From an uncultured Clostridia bacterium (lineage in GTDB: Bacteria; Bacillota; Clostridia; Oscillospirales; Ruminococcaceae), in NCBI GenBank assembly GCA_937906945.1, contig CALCUE010000016.1:1-64000 (forward strand): a DNA stretch of 64,000 nucleotides, read 5' to 3'. This document shows positions 32,801 to 41,134 of this stretch, one piece after another (the stretch's first letter is position 1; each line of letters starts with the position of its first letter). The translations under genes and the position numbers were made by a program. The notes beneath the pieces were generated by a model. It was given only the letters and a program-made list of their open reading frames with translations. It was not told the origin of the DNA and did not search any database.

Positions 32801-34842
32801 GGAAGCGTTTTCACGTATTTGTAAATCGTCATACCGTTGCGGTCATCGGTTGACGAACGGGTAAACGCACCGCTGTTATAACACAAGTAATAGGTCGTGT
32901 TGTTGCTTCTTTGCGAAATCTTTACGGTGTTCCCGCTGAAGCTCAGCGTCTCGTTTGCCGAGGAGGTACTGATCCATGTGTTATTGCTCAGGCGCAGATA
33001 TTGGGACGTGCCGACGTTTTGTATCGCTGTGGACGTACCGAGCGAAGCGAATTTCCAAAGATAGGCGTCGTCGATGGTTCCGGCCGTGTAATAACCCGGA
33101 TGATTATTGACCGCCGTGAACGTGACGCTCTGTTTGGCCGCTGCGCTGTCGGCAACACCGAACGCATTGTTGTTATAAACGATCATGTACTGGGCGTTGA
33201 TGTCATCAATCGCGTTCATCTGTTCCCAATAGCCGCCGGAAACAGCCGCCAGAAGCTTGAACGGTCCGGAAACGACCGTTTCCGGAAGTTTCGCTTCTTC
33301 GCTCTTTACTTCGTTTTCGTCCGGCTCGTTCTTTTCTTCCGTTTCCTCCGGTTCGGCGTTAGCAGCCATCGGACTCGCCGCCATCAGCGTACCTCTTACC
33401 GCCTTCAGAAGCGGTCTTTCGGGTGCCGGTTCTTTCGGTTCTTCCTGTGTTTCGGCGGTGTTTTCTTCGGCACGTTCACCGACAACACGGTAATACCACC
33501 GGTTGTTCTCGCCATCTTTAATAAATGTATAGACAAGCTCGTTGGCGTTCTCGATATCGTTCCAGTTTTCACCGTCCGTCGAGTATTGCCATTGCCACCG
33601 ATAATCTTCTTCATCCGCGCCTTCGACCGCAGCCGTAAGGACGACGGTGTCTTCCTCTTCCTCTGCGGAAATGGTGACCTGAACTTCCGAAACCATCACT
33701 TTGGTCGGCAACACGCCGTAGCTGAGGATCGTTTTGTCATCTTCTTCAAATTCATAAACGGCGACGCTCGTGAACCGGTTGCCTTCAATGGTGCGGATAA
33801 CATTCGGCGTCTCTTCCGTCACTTTTTCATAGACGAAACCGACGTGCTCGGCTTTTCCGTCGCTATCCATATCAAAGAAAATCAAATCGCCGGGTTCCGG
33901 ATCGTATTCTCCGGCTTTTTGATAGCGTTCCTGTTGCTGGAGAGTCTCGATCCACTGACCGCAGCTTCCGGAAAGCGGAAAATCTTCCACACCGGCGTAA
34001 TGGATGCAGAAGGAGCAGAACATGGCGCACCAATCGCTGTAAGGAGCACCATACCATGCGCCGTAACGGGTGTAGCCCTTGATGACGTCATTATCAACGA
34101 CCGTATAATTCGCTTTACTCTCGCTGTAGCCGATCTGCGTTTTCGCGATGGCGAGGATATCCTCTTTCGCGTTGCCGGAACGCACCACGCCGGCAAAAGT
34201 TGCCTCCCAATCGTCGCTGTTTTCCAAATCGGCGTTGGGGTTGCTCTTACAAAGCAGCGTGTGTTCGTGTTCCGGAACGGTGCAGCGGGAATTTCCGTTC
34301 GGGAAATAGCAGTAGTCATTATGAGTATGGGAAATCTTTCCGCAGTAATAGCCTTCGTCATACGCCGGCGGCGCGTCAAAGCAGGAGTCGTCGTGGATAT
34401 GTTCTTCCAACCCGCAGACCGGCACTCTTTCCGTCAAGGCCTCTTCCGGGAAACAGTCCTCCGCATGGGTATGTTCCGTTTCTCCGCAGATATAGGCCAC
34501 CTCATAGCACTGTCTGGTATGCTCGTGTCCCTCTTCCTGATTTTCGCAGATCAGCGTCGGCGTATCCGACAGACACTCGTCCGTGTGATGATGCTCCGTC
34601 AGTCCGCAAATCGGTTCGCAATCCGAAAAATCAGCGACCATTTCATAGCATTCGTCCGTATGGACATGCTCCGTTTTTTCACAGACCAGTGTCCGGTCCC
34701 ACGTGATGGCAGGAAGAATCAAAGCGTAAACCGTGCAAAAAACGACGATATACGCCAAAACCCGAATCACACTATGCCAGGTCATCTTTGTCCTATGCTC
34801 TTTTTGATAGTTTTCAACCATTGGCTGAATTCTGTCTTCCAT
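29815..34842 (-). CDS. Giant pilus-tip adhesin: His/Cys repeats, CHAP, VWA, Cna-B, LPFTG
   Basis: A 1675-residue protein. Approximate residues: N-terminal span 25-48 ending YALILPAIT; seven His/Cys repeats of the type C-x3-EHxHTDxC at 54-198; CHAP-like amidase domain 225-345 with Cys272 (SDWCAMFCSF) and His333 (EHVGFVYE); Ig-like domain 390-460; two beta-trefoil-like blocks 535-835; VWA domain 955-1240 with MIDAS DVSGS at 962; Cna-B 1545-1630; LPFTG at 1637, span, basic tail. First gene of the pilus operon, so it is the likely tip adhesin. The start is ATG at 34842 after GTGGGG; a GTG 4 codons upstream overlaps the RBS. Confidence 0.93.
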   Translation of the reverse strand: MEDRIQPMVENYQKEHRTKMTWHSVIRVLAYIVVFCTVYALILPAITWDRTLVCEKTEHVHTDECYEMVADFSDCEPICGLTEHHHTDECLSDTPTLICENQEEGHEHTRQCYEVAYICGETEHTHAEDCFPEEALTERVPVCGLEEHIHDDSCFDAPPAYDEGYYCGKISHTHNDYCYFPNGNSRCTVPEHEHTLLCKSNPNADLENSDDWEATFAGVVRSGNAKEDILAIAKTQIGYSESKANYTVVDNDVIKGYTRYGAWYGAPYSDWCAMFCSFCIHYAGVEDFPLSGSCGQWIETLQQQERYQKAGEYDPEPGDLIFFDMDSDGKAEHVGFVYEKVTEETPNVIRTIEGNRFTSVAVYEFEEDDKTILSYGVLPTKVMVSEVQVTISAEEEEDTVVLTAAVEGADEEDYRWQWQYSTDGENWNDIENANELVYTFIKDGENNRWYYRVVGERAEENTAETQEEPKEPAPERPLLKAVRGTLMAASPMAANAEPEETEEKNEPDENEVKSEEAKLPETVVSGPFKLLAAVSGGYWEQMNAIDDINAQYMIVYNNNAFGVADSAAAKQSVTFTAVNNHPGYYTAGTIDDAYLWKFASLGTSTAIQNVGTSQYLRLSNNTWISTSSANETLSFSGNTVKISQRSNNTTYYLCYNSGAFTRSSTDDRNGMTIYKYVKTLPVSPSGNVGYYKIAESISANKEYLIVSAEGNYALAYANGSISSTPLEIHPIKGNDGILEVSGASDNNLWNFSGGRNRTVEWNGSGRYLTVSDNALGTGSTGTSFTVNKASVTDTWTIANNSNYLHVISSDYIFGGDTDGTSYGRNFLLLEPTNEPTVPDDPIEHGSGSEEETVPTAPDYPDYVTPSGKKDEVVTSVGDVAGKAYSDPATSNIETKFDGDGNKADDGKVLADKSVIYKGDDYGAFKNYADNVFSVTLSALGQEYALTETDEIVTPIDVVFILDVSGSMSNNTPDGTTRREAMVNAVNASMTQIFEEHEENRVGIVLFSSGSWDLLEIDHYDAGNTEGKYIELNSSGDVRSVSGLLDEDGNSVTRRTDSTQQQGTYTQSGIARGAAMFDRITDTTYSKQLGSGESARTYTVQRQPVIILLSDGDPTHCNSDYGNVLLGPNYGSGVYTNAQNNRGIQGYYTILSANYYKKEVGIHYDKMAKFFTVGMGINETDLEDFSEKSATDDHYKRAVLNPTANNIRDLTNTDAKNYETTSHQLRDLLANRVTDQYLSVASSNTYSDVLGRTNVNVPVVSNPYSSYSYADKAYFGDIKKEDLDDIFADIIEGSLKVKNYGFILKKRSSVEIEDPIGDGMLIQGDPILNYGGRNYTHTSKSTSGNVTTYTYNYTYKATDGSGYTANLSEIKVTVTKDPTTKKQVVRMVVPDDVLPAYTPCTSTKANWYYEALPARLIYQVGLSDESKAALAELPLGETKTFYTNDYDPDNPNIGAKATEKPADDNPYYKEDGSYKDTSVNKTDNTSDTKSTSYVLTHSTVTYEGEQTEQITHAFGNNGKLVFEGNKVGTLDLTVEKVDAYDNVITISETTFELYEDEGLTEKVGTYTTTHGVLTIEDLEAEKSYWIRETVAPKGFVPMTDARKFTIHNDGSVTTPEGDTYLAFYNSALTVRNYPGGKLPFTGGTGRTFLYATGILVLTGTLLVVRVLRRRERRATL

Positions 34843-34914
34843 AATAATCCCCACTTATCATTTCGATCGTTAAGTGATGAGCCAGTAAGGCACAATATAT
34901 AGTTAGGTGAATAT

Positions 34915-34943
34915 AGTATAACTCTATTTCCCTATTTTTTCAA
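34915..34943 (-). promoter_or_regulatory. Pilus operon promoter
   Basis: On the minus strand: TTGAAA (34943-34938), 17 bases containing TAGGGAAATAGAGT, TATACT (34920-34915). It shares its spacer sequence with the promoter at 15309-15337. The rest of 34855-35045 holds no gene. Confidence 0.8.
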
Positions 34944-35045
34944 CACCTTTTTGTAAAAAAAGGCTTTCTTATTGAGAATCTCCGGATTTTTCCGGGATCG
35001 CCGTGCTGTTTTTCTGCCTGAAAACCATGAAATATTTATGATACA

Positions 35046-35072
35046 AAAATGCCGCCGTTTCCGGCGGCATTT
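35046..35072 (-). terminator. Terminator of the MoxR-LRR-VWA operon
   Basis: AAATGCCGCC / GGCGGCATTT stem; on the minus strand it ends in T5, directly after the moxR stop. Confidence 0.85.
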
Positions 35073-35073
35073 C

Positions 35074-36585
35074 TTAAATTTCCAGTTCGTCCAACCGGGC
35101 GATGATATCTTTCTGCCGTTCATAGAACATCAATTCTTTGCTATGAGCAAAATACTCTGCGCAGCCATAGCGGCTGATGTAATACGAGGTATAGGGATTG
35201 GCGGTCAGTTCCGTCACAAGGATCAGCATCTCCTGCCCTTCCCCAAATACTTCTTCCGTAAAGCGGAAAAGGCTTGAAAGGTTTTGTCCCATCTCTCCGG
35301 AAGCCCCACTCATCTCTTTGGTGAGCACGGCGAAATCTTTTTTAAGCATCGTGAACGCTTCCACGCCGCCGTTCGGTTTCTTTTCGCGCAATTGTTCCGT
35401 TTCCTGATTGAGCACGGAAAGAATTTTGAGCACGGTGTATTCATCATCCTTGGAAATCGTTCCGGCGGTCCGTCCGGTGTCCAATTCCGCCTGCTTTTTC
35501 GTGATTTTCGCGGCAAGGCAATCTTCCGGCGAAATTCCCGGGAACATAAGCTCCGTCTGGAGTTCTTTCAACACCAGAAGCAGTCCTTCCAAAACCTTTT
35601 CCGAGGCGAAAACGTCTCTCGCTTTTCCGGATACCTCATCCAACAGCAGACCAAGCAGAGAAAACCGTTCATCAAACCGGGCACGGCGGGCACGATCCTT
35701 GATCTCGGCGCTGGCCGTTCCGGCCAGGATCTTGTCCGTCTGATAGTCCGATTTGTACTTGTTGTACAAATCGTAATAGACGGAAAAATCCCGGGCGATT
35801 TTTTTGTTTTGAATATACTGCCCGATCAGGTCTTCGTCAACGACAAGTCCGTTTTTCTCATAGAGCCGGATCATATCGGCCAAATCGGACCAGCCTCTCG
35901 CCGTCACGAAGCTCTTTCCGTCCACCGTCGTCTCGATCTTATAAAAATTGTCCCGTTTGATCTCCAGATAGGTGGTCACCGCCGGATGGGTCTGTTTTTT
36001 CTGTGCGTAGCTCTTCCACGCGCCGTAATCCGGTTCCACGTCCACCCGTTTCAGACGGTCCCAGGTCACGATATCGAAATCCCGAACGGAGTTATTATAT
36101 TCCGGCGGGTTTCCGGCGGTCACCACGATCCAGCCTTTCGGCACCCGATGACGGCCAAAGGTTTTATACTGCAGAAATTGGAGCATCGCCGGCGCCAGCG
36201 TTTCGGAGACGCAGTTGATCTCGTCGAGGAAAAGGATCCCTTCCGAAAGGCCTGTTTTTTCGATGAAATCATAGACCGAGGCGATGATCTCCGACATGGT
36301 GTATTCCGAAACGTTGTACTCCACCCCGTTATAGGTCTTCTTCTCGATGAACGGAAGGCCAAGCGCCGATTGCCGGGTGTGGTGCGTCATGGAATAGGAA
36401 ACCAGTCCCACGTCCAGTTCCTCGGCGATCTCTTCCATAATGGCCGTTTTTCCGATGCCGGGAGGACCGATCAGAAAAACCGGACGCTGTTTTTCCGGCG
36501 GAATGACATAGCCGCCGAATTCATCCTTGGTAAAATAGGCGGTCATCGCGTTTTTTATCTGTTCTTTTGCCTTGTTGATATTCAT
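35074..36585 (-). CDS. MoxR-type AAA+ ATPase
   Basis: A 503-residue protein with Walker A GPPGIGKT (40-47), Walker B ILFLDEIN (117-123), sensor TAGNPPEYNNS and a long C-terminal helical extension (about 230-503). MoxR ATPases act as chaperones with VWA proteins, often loading metals or assembling complexes. It is third in a tight operon: its ATG overlaps the LRR stop by 4 bases. The C-terminal extension is longer than in the simplest MoxR proteins. Confidence 0.92.
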   Translation of the reverse strand: MNINKAKEQIKNAMTAYFTKDEFGGYVIPPEKQRPVFLIGPPGIGKTAIMEEIAEELDVGLVSYSMTHHTRQSALGLPFIEKKTYNGVEYNVSEYTMSEIIASVYDFIEKTGLSEGILFLDEINCVSETLAPAMLQFLQYKTFGRHRVPKGWIVVTAGNPPEYNNSVRDFDIVTWDRLKRVDVEPDYGAWKSYAQKKQTHPAVTTYLEIKRDNFYKIETTVDGKSFVTARGWSDLADMIRLYEKNGLVVDEDLIGQYIQNKKIARDFSVYYDLYNKYKSDYQTDKILAGTASAEIKDRARRARFDERFSLLGLLLDEVSGKARDVFASEKVLEGLLLVLKELQTELMFPGISPEDCLAAKITKKQAELDTGRTAGTISKDDEYTVLKILSVLNQETEQLREKKPNGGVEAFTMLKKDFAVLTKEMSGASGEMGQNLSSLFRFTEEVFGEGQEMLILVTELTANPYTSYYISRYGCAEYFAHSKELMFYERQKDIIARLDELEI

Positions 36586-37988
36586 AGTTCTTCCTCCGTA
36601 TCGGTTTCCCGGAATTGGATTCGATGTTCTTTCGCGTAGGTTTCCGCGAAGCTGTTTTTGGGAGCGTGGATCACAATCTCCCGACAGCCGTAAAAAGCGT
36701 TCCGCCCGATCTCCGTAAGCGTTGCCGGCAAATAGATGTCCCGCAGGACTTCACAATCCCCGAATGCCCCGTAGCCGAGCCGTTTCGTTCCCTCCTGTAA
36801 AATAACCATTTCAAGCGCCACGCAATCAGAAAAGGCTTCCGTCATGATTTCTTCCGTCCCTCCGGAAAAAACGACTTTCTGGAGATTTTTACAGGCGCTG
36901 AACGCGTAAGCTTCCACCGCATCGACGTTTTCCGGAATGACCAGCGCCGAAAGGCCGTCACAGCGCAAAAACGCCCTTGTTCCGATTCTTGTAAGACCTT
37001 TCGGAAACGTGATCTCCGTCAGCGACCGGGCGTCCTCCAAAAATCCGGAGGAAATCTCCGTGAGGCTTTCCGGAAGATGCAGTTTTTCCAATTCCGTACA
37101 GCCGTCAAAAGCCCGTTTTCCGATCTTTTCAATGGTATCGGGCAAATAGATCTGTTTGAATGGCAAAAGCCGCACGCCCTTTTCCGGTCGTGGCCGGTTG
37201 CTGAACTGAAAGCACAGATCACCCAGTTCGGTGACGATCGCTTTCCCGATCCTCGGCGGAACGGCGACCAGTTCCTCGTTGCCCTTGTAGGCGCGAATTT
37301 TGGTGGTGCCGTCCTCCCGTTTTTCCACTTCCCAGAGTTTTCGCATCTCGGTCGTGGAATACGGATCCTTATTGGCTTCCCGAAGCATCTCTTTAAGCGG
37401 GTCTCTCGGCTTAAAATTCGCGCCCTGATAGCGCATCACTTCGGCGGAAAGCTCCGTTTTCCCGTTTTGGGAAAGCGTCGTGACTAGTTCCGCCGCCTCA
37501 TCTCTGGTGACGAATTTTTCCCGCAGCATCAGCCGCAGTAGTTCGTCGCAAAGAAGCGTCGCCGGATAAAGGCTTTTCCTCTGCCGCTGAATATATTTCA
37601 GATATTGATCTTTGGCGGTCTTTCCGAAGGTTTCCTCCTCCCGGGCAAAACCGCAGCAGCAGCTCGGTTTCACCTCCGGCGGAACATCGCCGAGAGGCAG
37701 TTTCGGCGCTACAATAAACGGAAGACCGGGTGCGTAGGCGAAAACGTCCTTGCCGAATTTCATGTCCGTACCCGGGATCCGGATCGTCCCGAGTGATTTG
37801 CAACGGCGAAAGGCGTCTTTTTTGAGCCGCCGCAGACTTTTCGGCAAAAGGACGTCGTCCATGTCGCAATAGCAAAAAGCGAACGGTGCGATATCGATTA
37901 CCCCGTCGGGAATCTCGATCACTCCGCCGGGTCCGTAATACTCTTTGAGCACGCCGTTTTCGACCAAAAATTCGCTGGAATAACTCAA
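36582..37988 (-). CDS. BspA-type leucine-rich-repeat protein (cytoplasmic)
   Basis: A 468-residue protein with no signal peptide. Two LRR_5-like repeats near the N-terminus (about 20-80; IDIAPFAFCYC, RLKKDAFRRC) precede an unusual middle region (about 110-245) with a CCC cluster in PSCCCGF. At least seven further repeats run from about 255 to 450, each with the pattern I..-AF.-C..L..I.LP. Such repeats usually make binding surfaces. It sits between a VWA protein and a MoxR ATPase with stop/start overlaps on both sides. It is therefore probably a dedicated partner of that pair. Confidence 0.9.
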   Translation of the reverse strand: MSYSSEFLVENGVLKEYYGPGGVIEIPDGVIDIAPFAFCYCDMDDVLLPKSLRRLKKDAFRRCKSLGTIRIPGTDMKFGKDVFAYAPGLPFIVAPKLPLGDVPPEVKPSCCCGFAREEETFGKTAKDQYLKYIQRQRKSLYPATLLCDELLRLMLREKFVTRDEAAELVTTLSQNGKTELSAEVMRYQGANFKPRDPLKEMLREANKDPYSTTEMRKLWEVEKREDGTTKIRAYKGNEELVAVPPRIGKAIVTELGDLCFQFSNRPRPEKGVRLLPFKQIYLPDTIEKIGKRAFDGCTELEKLHLPESLTEISSGFLEDARSLTEITFPKGLTRIGTRAFLRCDGLSALVIPENVDAVEAYAFSACKNLQKVVFSGGTEEIMTEAFSDCVALEMVILQEGTKRLGYGAFGDCEVLRDIYLPATLTEIGRNAFYGCREIVIHAPKNSFAETYAKEHRIQFRETDTEEEL

Positions 37989-39484
37989 AGCGCGCCCTCC
38001 TCTTCGATTTCTCCTTTATGCAGGATCAGTTTAATTGCCCACGGCGGCACCTCCGGCGCTTTGTCCTCGTCATCCACAAAGACAAAGGCAGTCTCATAGT
38101 CCGGTTTCTGCTCCGGGAAAGAGCCCAGTCCATCCGTAAAATAGATCAGCCCCCGAAGATCCCGGAATTCCTTGTTCCCGATCAGCTCGTCCACGTACCG
38201 GAACACCGGTCGGAAATCTGTTCCGCCGCCACCATAGATGCGAACGTCTTTGATATAGCGGTCGAACTCCTCCTGGGAGGTAATTTTTTCATCGTGCTGG
38301 ACCCTGGCGTCACATTGTATGATATGGAGATTGACTTTCGAGAAAAAGCTCTCCGTCGATTTCAGAATGCCGTACGTCTTTTGAATAAAGTGCCGGACCA
38401 GTTCGCCGGAGCAGGAACCGGAGGTATCAATGGCGATGACAAATTCCCGGATACGTTTGGCGTCCCGGTATTCCAATGGCTCAATGAGCGGCATATTGCC
38501 GTAAAGTTTCAGCCCATAGGTATAAAACACATAGTCAAATTCGTCCTCACTGGTTTTGAGTACCTCGCCGTGAACGGCGAACTTTTTCAGAAACGCCTCA
38601 TAATCCACCTTTTCCCGGTTGATCTCTTTGAGGTTTTGGATCAAGCTTCCGGCGTTGCCGCCGGCTTTCTGGGAAAAGGTCTCCAGATCCTGCTCGATGC
38701 TTTCCGCCAAGCGTTTCCATTCTTTCGCCGTTTCCGCTTTTTCAGCGATGGAACGGGGGCGTCCTTTTCCGTTTTCAGATTCGCCTTTTCCTTCCTCGCT
38801 CTCTTGATCGCCGTTTCCCGCTTGGGAACGACCGGCCCGACCGGTCTCCCCGTTCATTCCGTTGGCACTGTCACTGTTGCTGCCTTCCATCTCTTTCTGC
38901 TGCCAGCCCTTAGTCGGCGCTTCGGCGTTTTCTTCCGTTTCCGGACCATACCAACCGGCGTGCTCGTCCGTGAAAAAGGCGCTTCGGATCTCATAGAGCC
39001 GCTTTTCCGACAGATTTTCCTCCCGGAAAAGATGATAGATCCGCTCCGCTGTCAGCGCTTTGACTCGGCGCTGGCAATAAAGAATCGCCGTTTCCCGCTC
39101 TTTTTGCCGGGAAGGAAGAACGCCGCCGACCCCCAGTTCGTCGATCATATTTTCCACGGCGATATCGCAGGCCGTATCCCACGCTAAACGCTCGATTTTC
39201 GTTCCCACAAAACCGTGGTTCAGAACGCAGTGGAGCACCATATGGAGATAGGCTCGGGCCGGAGCCTCTTTTTCCGCTTTATATAGGCGCAATACCTGTA
39301 GAGGATGATAAAAAAGGCGCTTTCCGTCCGTCGAAAAAGCCGTTCCGCCCTCTGTGGGAACCGGTTCCAAGCGGGAGAGAGCCGAATCCAAAAAGCGCAG
39401 ATCCACAAGGAGCGTATTCCGGGAAAGGGTCATCACTTCCGCCGCCAGATCGTTGATTTGTTTTTGGTTTTCCTGTCTTTCCAT
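37985..39484 (-). CDS. VWA protein with DUF2201-like metallopeptidase N-domain
   Basis: A 499-residue protein. The N-terminal domain has HMVLHCVLNH (81-90), a degenerate HxxxH metallopeptidase-like site as in DUF2201_N. A low-complexity Gly/Ser/Glu linker (about 185-245) follows. The VWA-like domain has the MIDAS IDTSGS (Asp353) and GGGGTDFRPVF. It is the usual partner of MoxR ATPases. First gene of the triplet; AAAGGAGG precedes the ATG and the stop overlaps the LRR start. Confidence 0.92.
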   Translation of the reverse strand: MERQENQKQINDLAAEVMTLSRNTLLVDLRFLDSALSRLEPVPTEGGTAFSTDGKRLFYHPLQVLRLYKAEKEAPARAYLHMVLHCVLNHGFVGTKIERLAWDTACDIAVENMIDELGVGGVLPSRQKERETAILYCQRRVKALTAERIYHLFREENLSEKRLYEIRSAFFTDEHAGWYGPETEENAEAPTKGWQQKEMEGSNSDSANGMNGETGRAGRSQAGNGDQESEEGKGESENGKGRPRSIAEKAETAKEWKRLAESIEQDLETFSQKAGGNAGSLIQNLKEINREKVDYEAFLKKFAVHGEVLKTSEDEFDYVFYTYGLKLYGNMPLIEPLEYRDAKRIREFVIAIDTSGSCSGELVRHFIQKTYGILKSTESFFSKVNLHIIQCDARVQHDEKITSQEEFDRYIKDVRIYGGGGTDFRPVFRYVDELIGNKEFRDLRGLIYFTDGLGSFPEQKPDYETAFVFVDDEDKAPEVPPWAIKLILHKGEIEEEGAL

Positions 39485-39508
39485 AAAAGCGCCTCCTTTC
39501 TTATGGCC

Positions 39509-39537
39509 ATTATATCAATTTTTTGCTTTTTTGTCTA
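39509..39537 (-). promoter_or_regulatory. Promoter of the MoxR-LRR-VWA operon
   Basis: On the minus strand: TAGACA (39537-39532), 17 bases, TATAAT (39514-39509) preceded by TGA (extended -10). Confidence 0.75.
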
Positions 39538-39550
39538 TGAATCAAAAGGA

Positions 39551-39577
39551 AAAACCGGTGCCGAAGCACCGGTTTTT
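39551..39577 (-). terminator. Terminator of the MATE gene
   Basis: AAAACCGGTGC, loop CGAA, GCACCGGTTTT. It overlaps the end of the MATE stop codon and has A/T tracts on both sides. Confidence 0.85.
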
Positions 39578-40947
39578 TACGTGGTTTCCGTACGAAGATA
39601 TTTTTTTGAATAGGCGTGATGCACCCAAAGCGAAAGCGCCACCGTCAGGATGTCAGCCACAAGCTGTGCCCAAACAATGCCGTACATCCCGAAGAAATGG
39701 TTCAGAAGATACAGCATCGGGATATTGAACCCCGCCCAACGCATGACCCCAAGGAACAGTGCCTCTTTTCCCCGTCCGTAGCTGTTGAAAAGATGCACGT
39801 GGTAAAAACTTATAAACATAAAGACCGTCGCCAGACTTCTGGCCCGAAGGAACGCCGTTCCCAATGCCACCGTCTCGGCGTCCGAAATAAAGAACCGGAT
39901 AATATATGGGGCGAACGCCTCATAAAGCCCGATACTGACAACGGCACAGCCGATCCCGAGAAATAACGCGAACCGGGCGATGGCTTTCATCCGCTTCCAG
40001 TCCCCGGAGGCGTAGTTGTAAGCCACGATGGGCACCATGCCCTGACAGATACCGACGCCGATATTGAGCGGAAGCCGCTCCACTTTCAGAACGATTCCCA
40101 CAGCAGCCAGAGCGATATCGCTGTAACCGGTCATCAATTTATCAATGACAATATAGTCCACGTCAAAAAGAAGCGTTGCCACCGCGGACGGCATTCCCAC
40201 CGTAAAGATCTGCCAGACGCTGTTCCGACCGGGTAATTTTGCCGGAGAAAGCAGCCCGACCACGGAATTTTTCCCGAAAGAAACGATCACGAAAACAAAA
40301 AAGAGGCAGGAAACGGCGTTGGAAAGGAATGTCGCGATCCCTGCTCCGACGATCTCGTTTCCCTTTGGAAGCAGAACGAACATAAAAATCGGATCCAAAA
40401 CGATGTTGACCAAGCCACCGAGGGTGACGCCGAATCCCGCTTTTCCCGATTCGCCGACACTTCGCACAAGATTGGAGAGAACGTTGGTCAGAATCGTCGG
40501 AAGTCCCCCGATCACAATGACCCAGAAAGCGTAGGAACGAGCAAACTCAAACGTGTCTTTTCCGGCTCCGAGAAAGTTCAGAAGTGGTTCCATAAAAAAG
40601 AACACCAAGGACGAAAACAGGAGGGAAAAGAAAATCGAAAGCCAGATGCTGAAACTGCTAACCTTTCTGGCCTCTGTTTCCCGGTTTTCTCCCAAAAGCC
40701 GGGAAACCAGCGCTCCGCCGCCGACTCCGGCGATGGAAGCGATGGAAAGCGTAATATTGAAAACCGGCAAAATCAGCGATGCCGCCGCCACCATAAAAGG
40801 ATCGTTCGTCCGACCGATAAAGAACGTATCCGCCATATTATAAATGAGAACGATCAGCTGTCCGATAATGGTCGGCACGACCATGGTGCTCACCGCTTTG
40901 GGCACCGGTGTCCGTTCAAAGAGTTCCCTGTTGTTTTCCTGACGCAT
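39577..40947 (-). CDS. MATE family multidrug/metabolite exporter
   Basis: A 456-residue protein with 12 spans. The N-terminal motif VPTIIGQLIVLIYNMADTFFIGR and the repeated GGLVNIVLDPIFMF / NYASGD features are typical of bacterial MATE exporters of the DinF/MepA branch. It exports cationic compounds using Na+ or H+; substrate unknown. It is monocistronic and divergent from the selenium-dependent XDH gene. Confidence 0.93.
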   Translation of the reverse strand: MRQENNRELFERTPVPKAVSTMVVPTIIGQLIVLIYNMADTFFIGRTNDPFMVAAASLILPVFNITLSIASIAGVGGGALVSRLLGENRETEARKVSSFSIWLSIFFSLLFSSLVFFFMEPLLNFLGAGKDTFEFARSYAFWVIVIGGLPTILTNVLSNLVRSVGESGKAGFGVTLGGLVNIVLDPIFMFVLLPKGNEIVGAGIATFLSNAVSCLFFVFVIVSFGKNSVVGLLSPAKLPGRNSVWQIFTVGMPSAVATLLFDVDYIVIDKLMTGYSDIALAAVGIVLKVERLPLNIGVGICQGMVPIVAYNYASGDWKRMKAIARFALFLGIGCAVVSIGLYEAFAPYIIRFFISDAETVALGTAFLRARSLATVFMFISFYHVHLFNSYGRGKEALFLGVMRWAGFNIPMLYLLNHFFGMYGIVWAQLVADILTVALSLWVHHAYSKKYLRTETT

Positions 40948-41056
40948 GGTATCCGTGTTCTTCTTTCCACCCTGTTAAAAAAAATCAATTAGAGAATAAC
41001 TATAGCACAAAGCGCTCTCTTTTACAAGATTTTCCGGCGGGAAAACTTTCTCTTCC

Positions 41057-41085
41057 TTGCAAGCGCCGCCAAATAATGGTATAAT
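41057..41085 (+). promoter_or_regulatory. Promoter of the selenium-dependent XDH operon
   Basis: TTGCAA (41057-41062), 17 bases, TGG-TATAAT (TATAAT 41080-41085). No ModE-like box is visible around it. Confidence 0.8.
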
Positions 41086-41134
41086 AAAATATCTTTTTGA
41101 TTTTACAAAAATTGCCTGAAAAGGAGATTTTTCG

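Noticed and set aside
30025..34902. Long plus-strand open frames across the pilus tip gene
   Set aside because: They lie entirely antisense to a protein with clear domains and a signal/anchor. The translations are arginine/phenylalanine-rich and unlike any family.
41080..41115. ModE-like box upstream of the selenium-dependent XDH
   Set aside because: The only dyad there is TAAAAT-N9-ATTTTA, which is simply A/T-rich and lacks the CGTTATAT arms.
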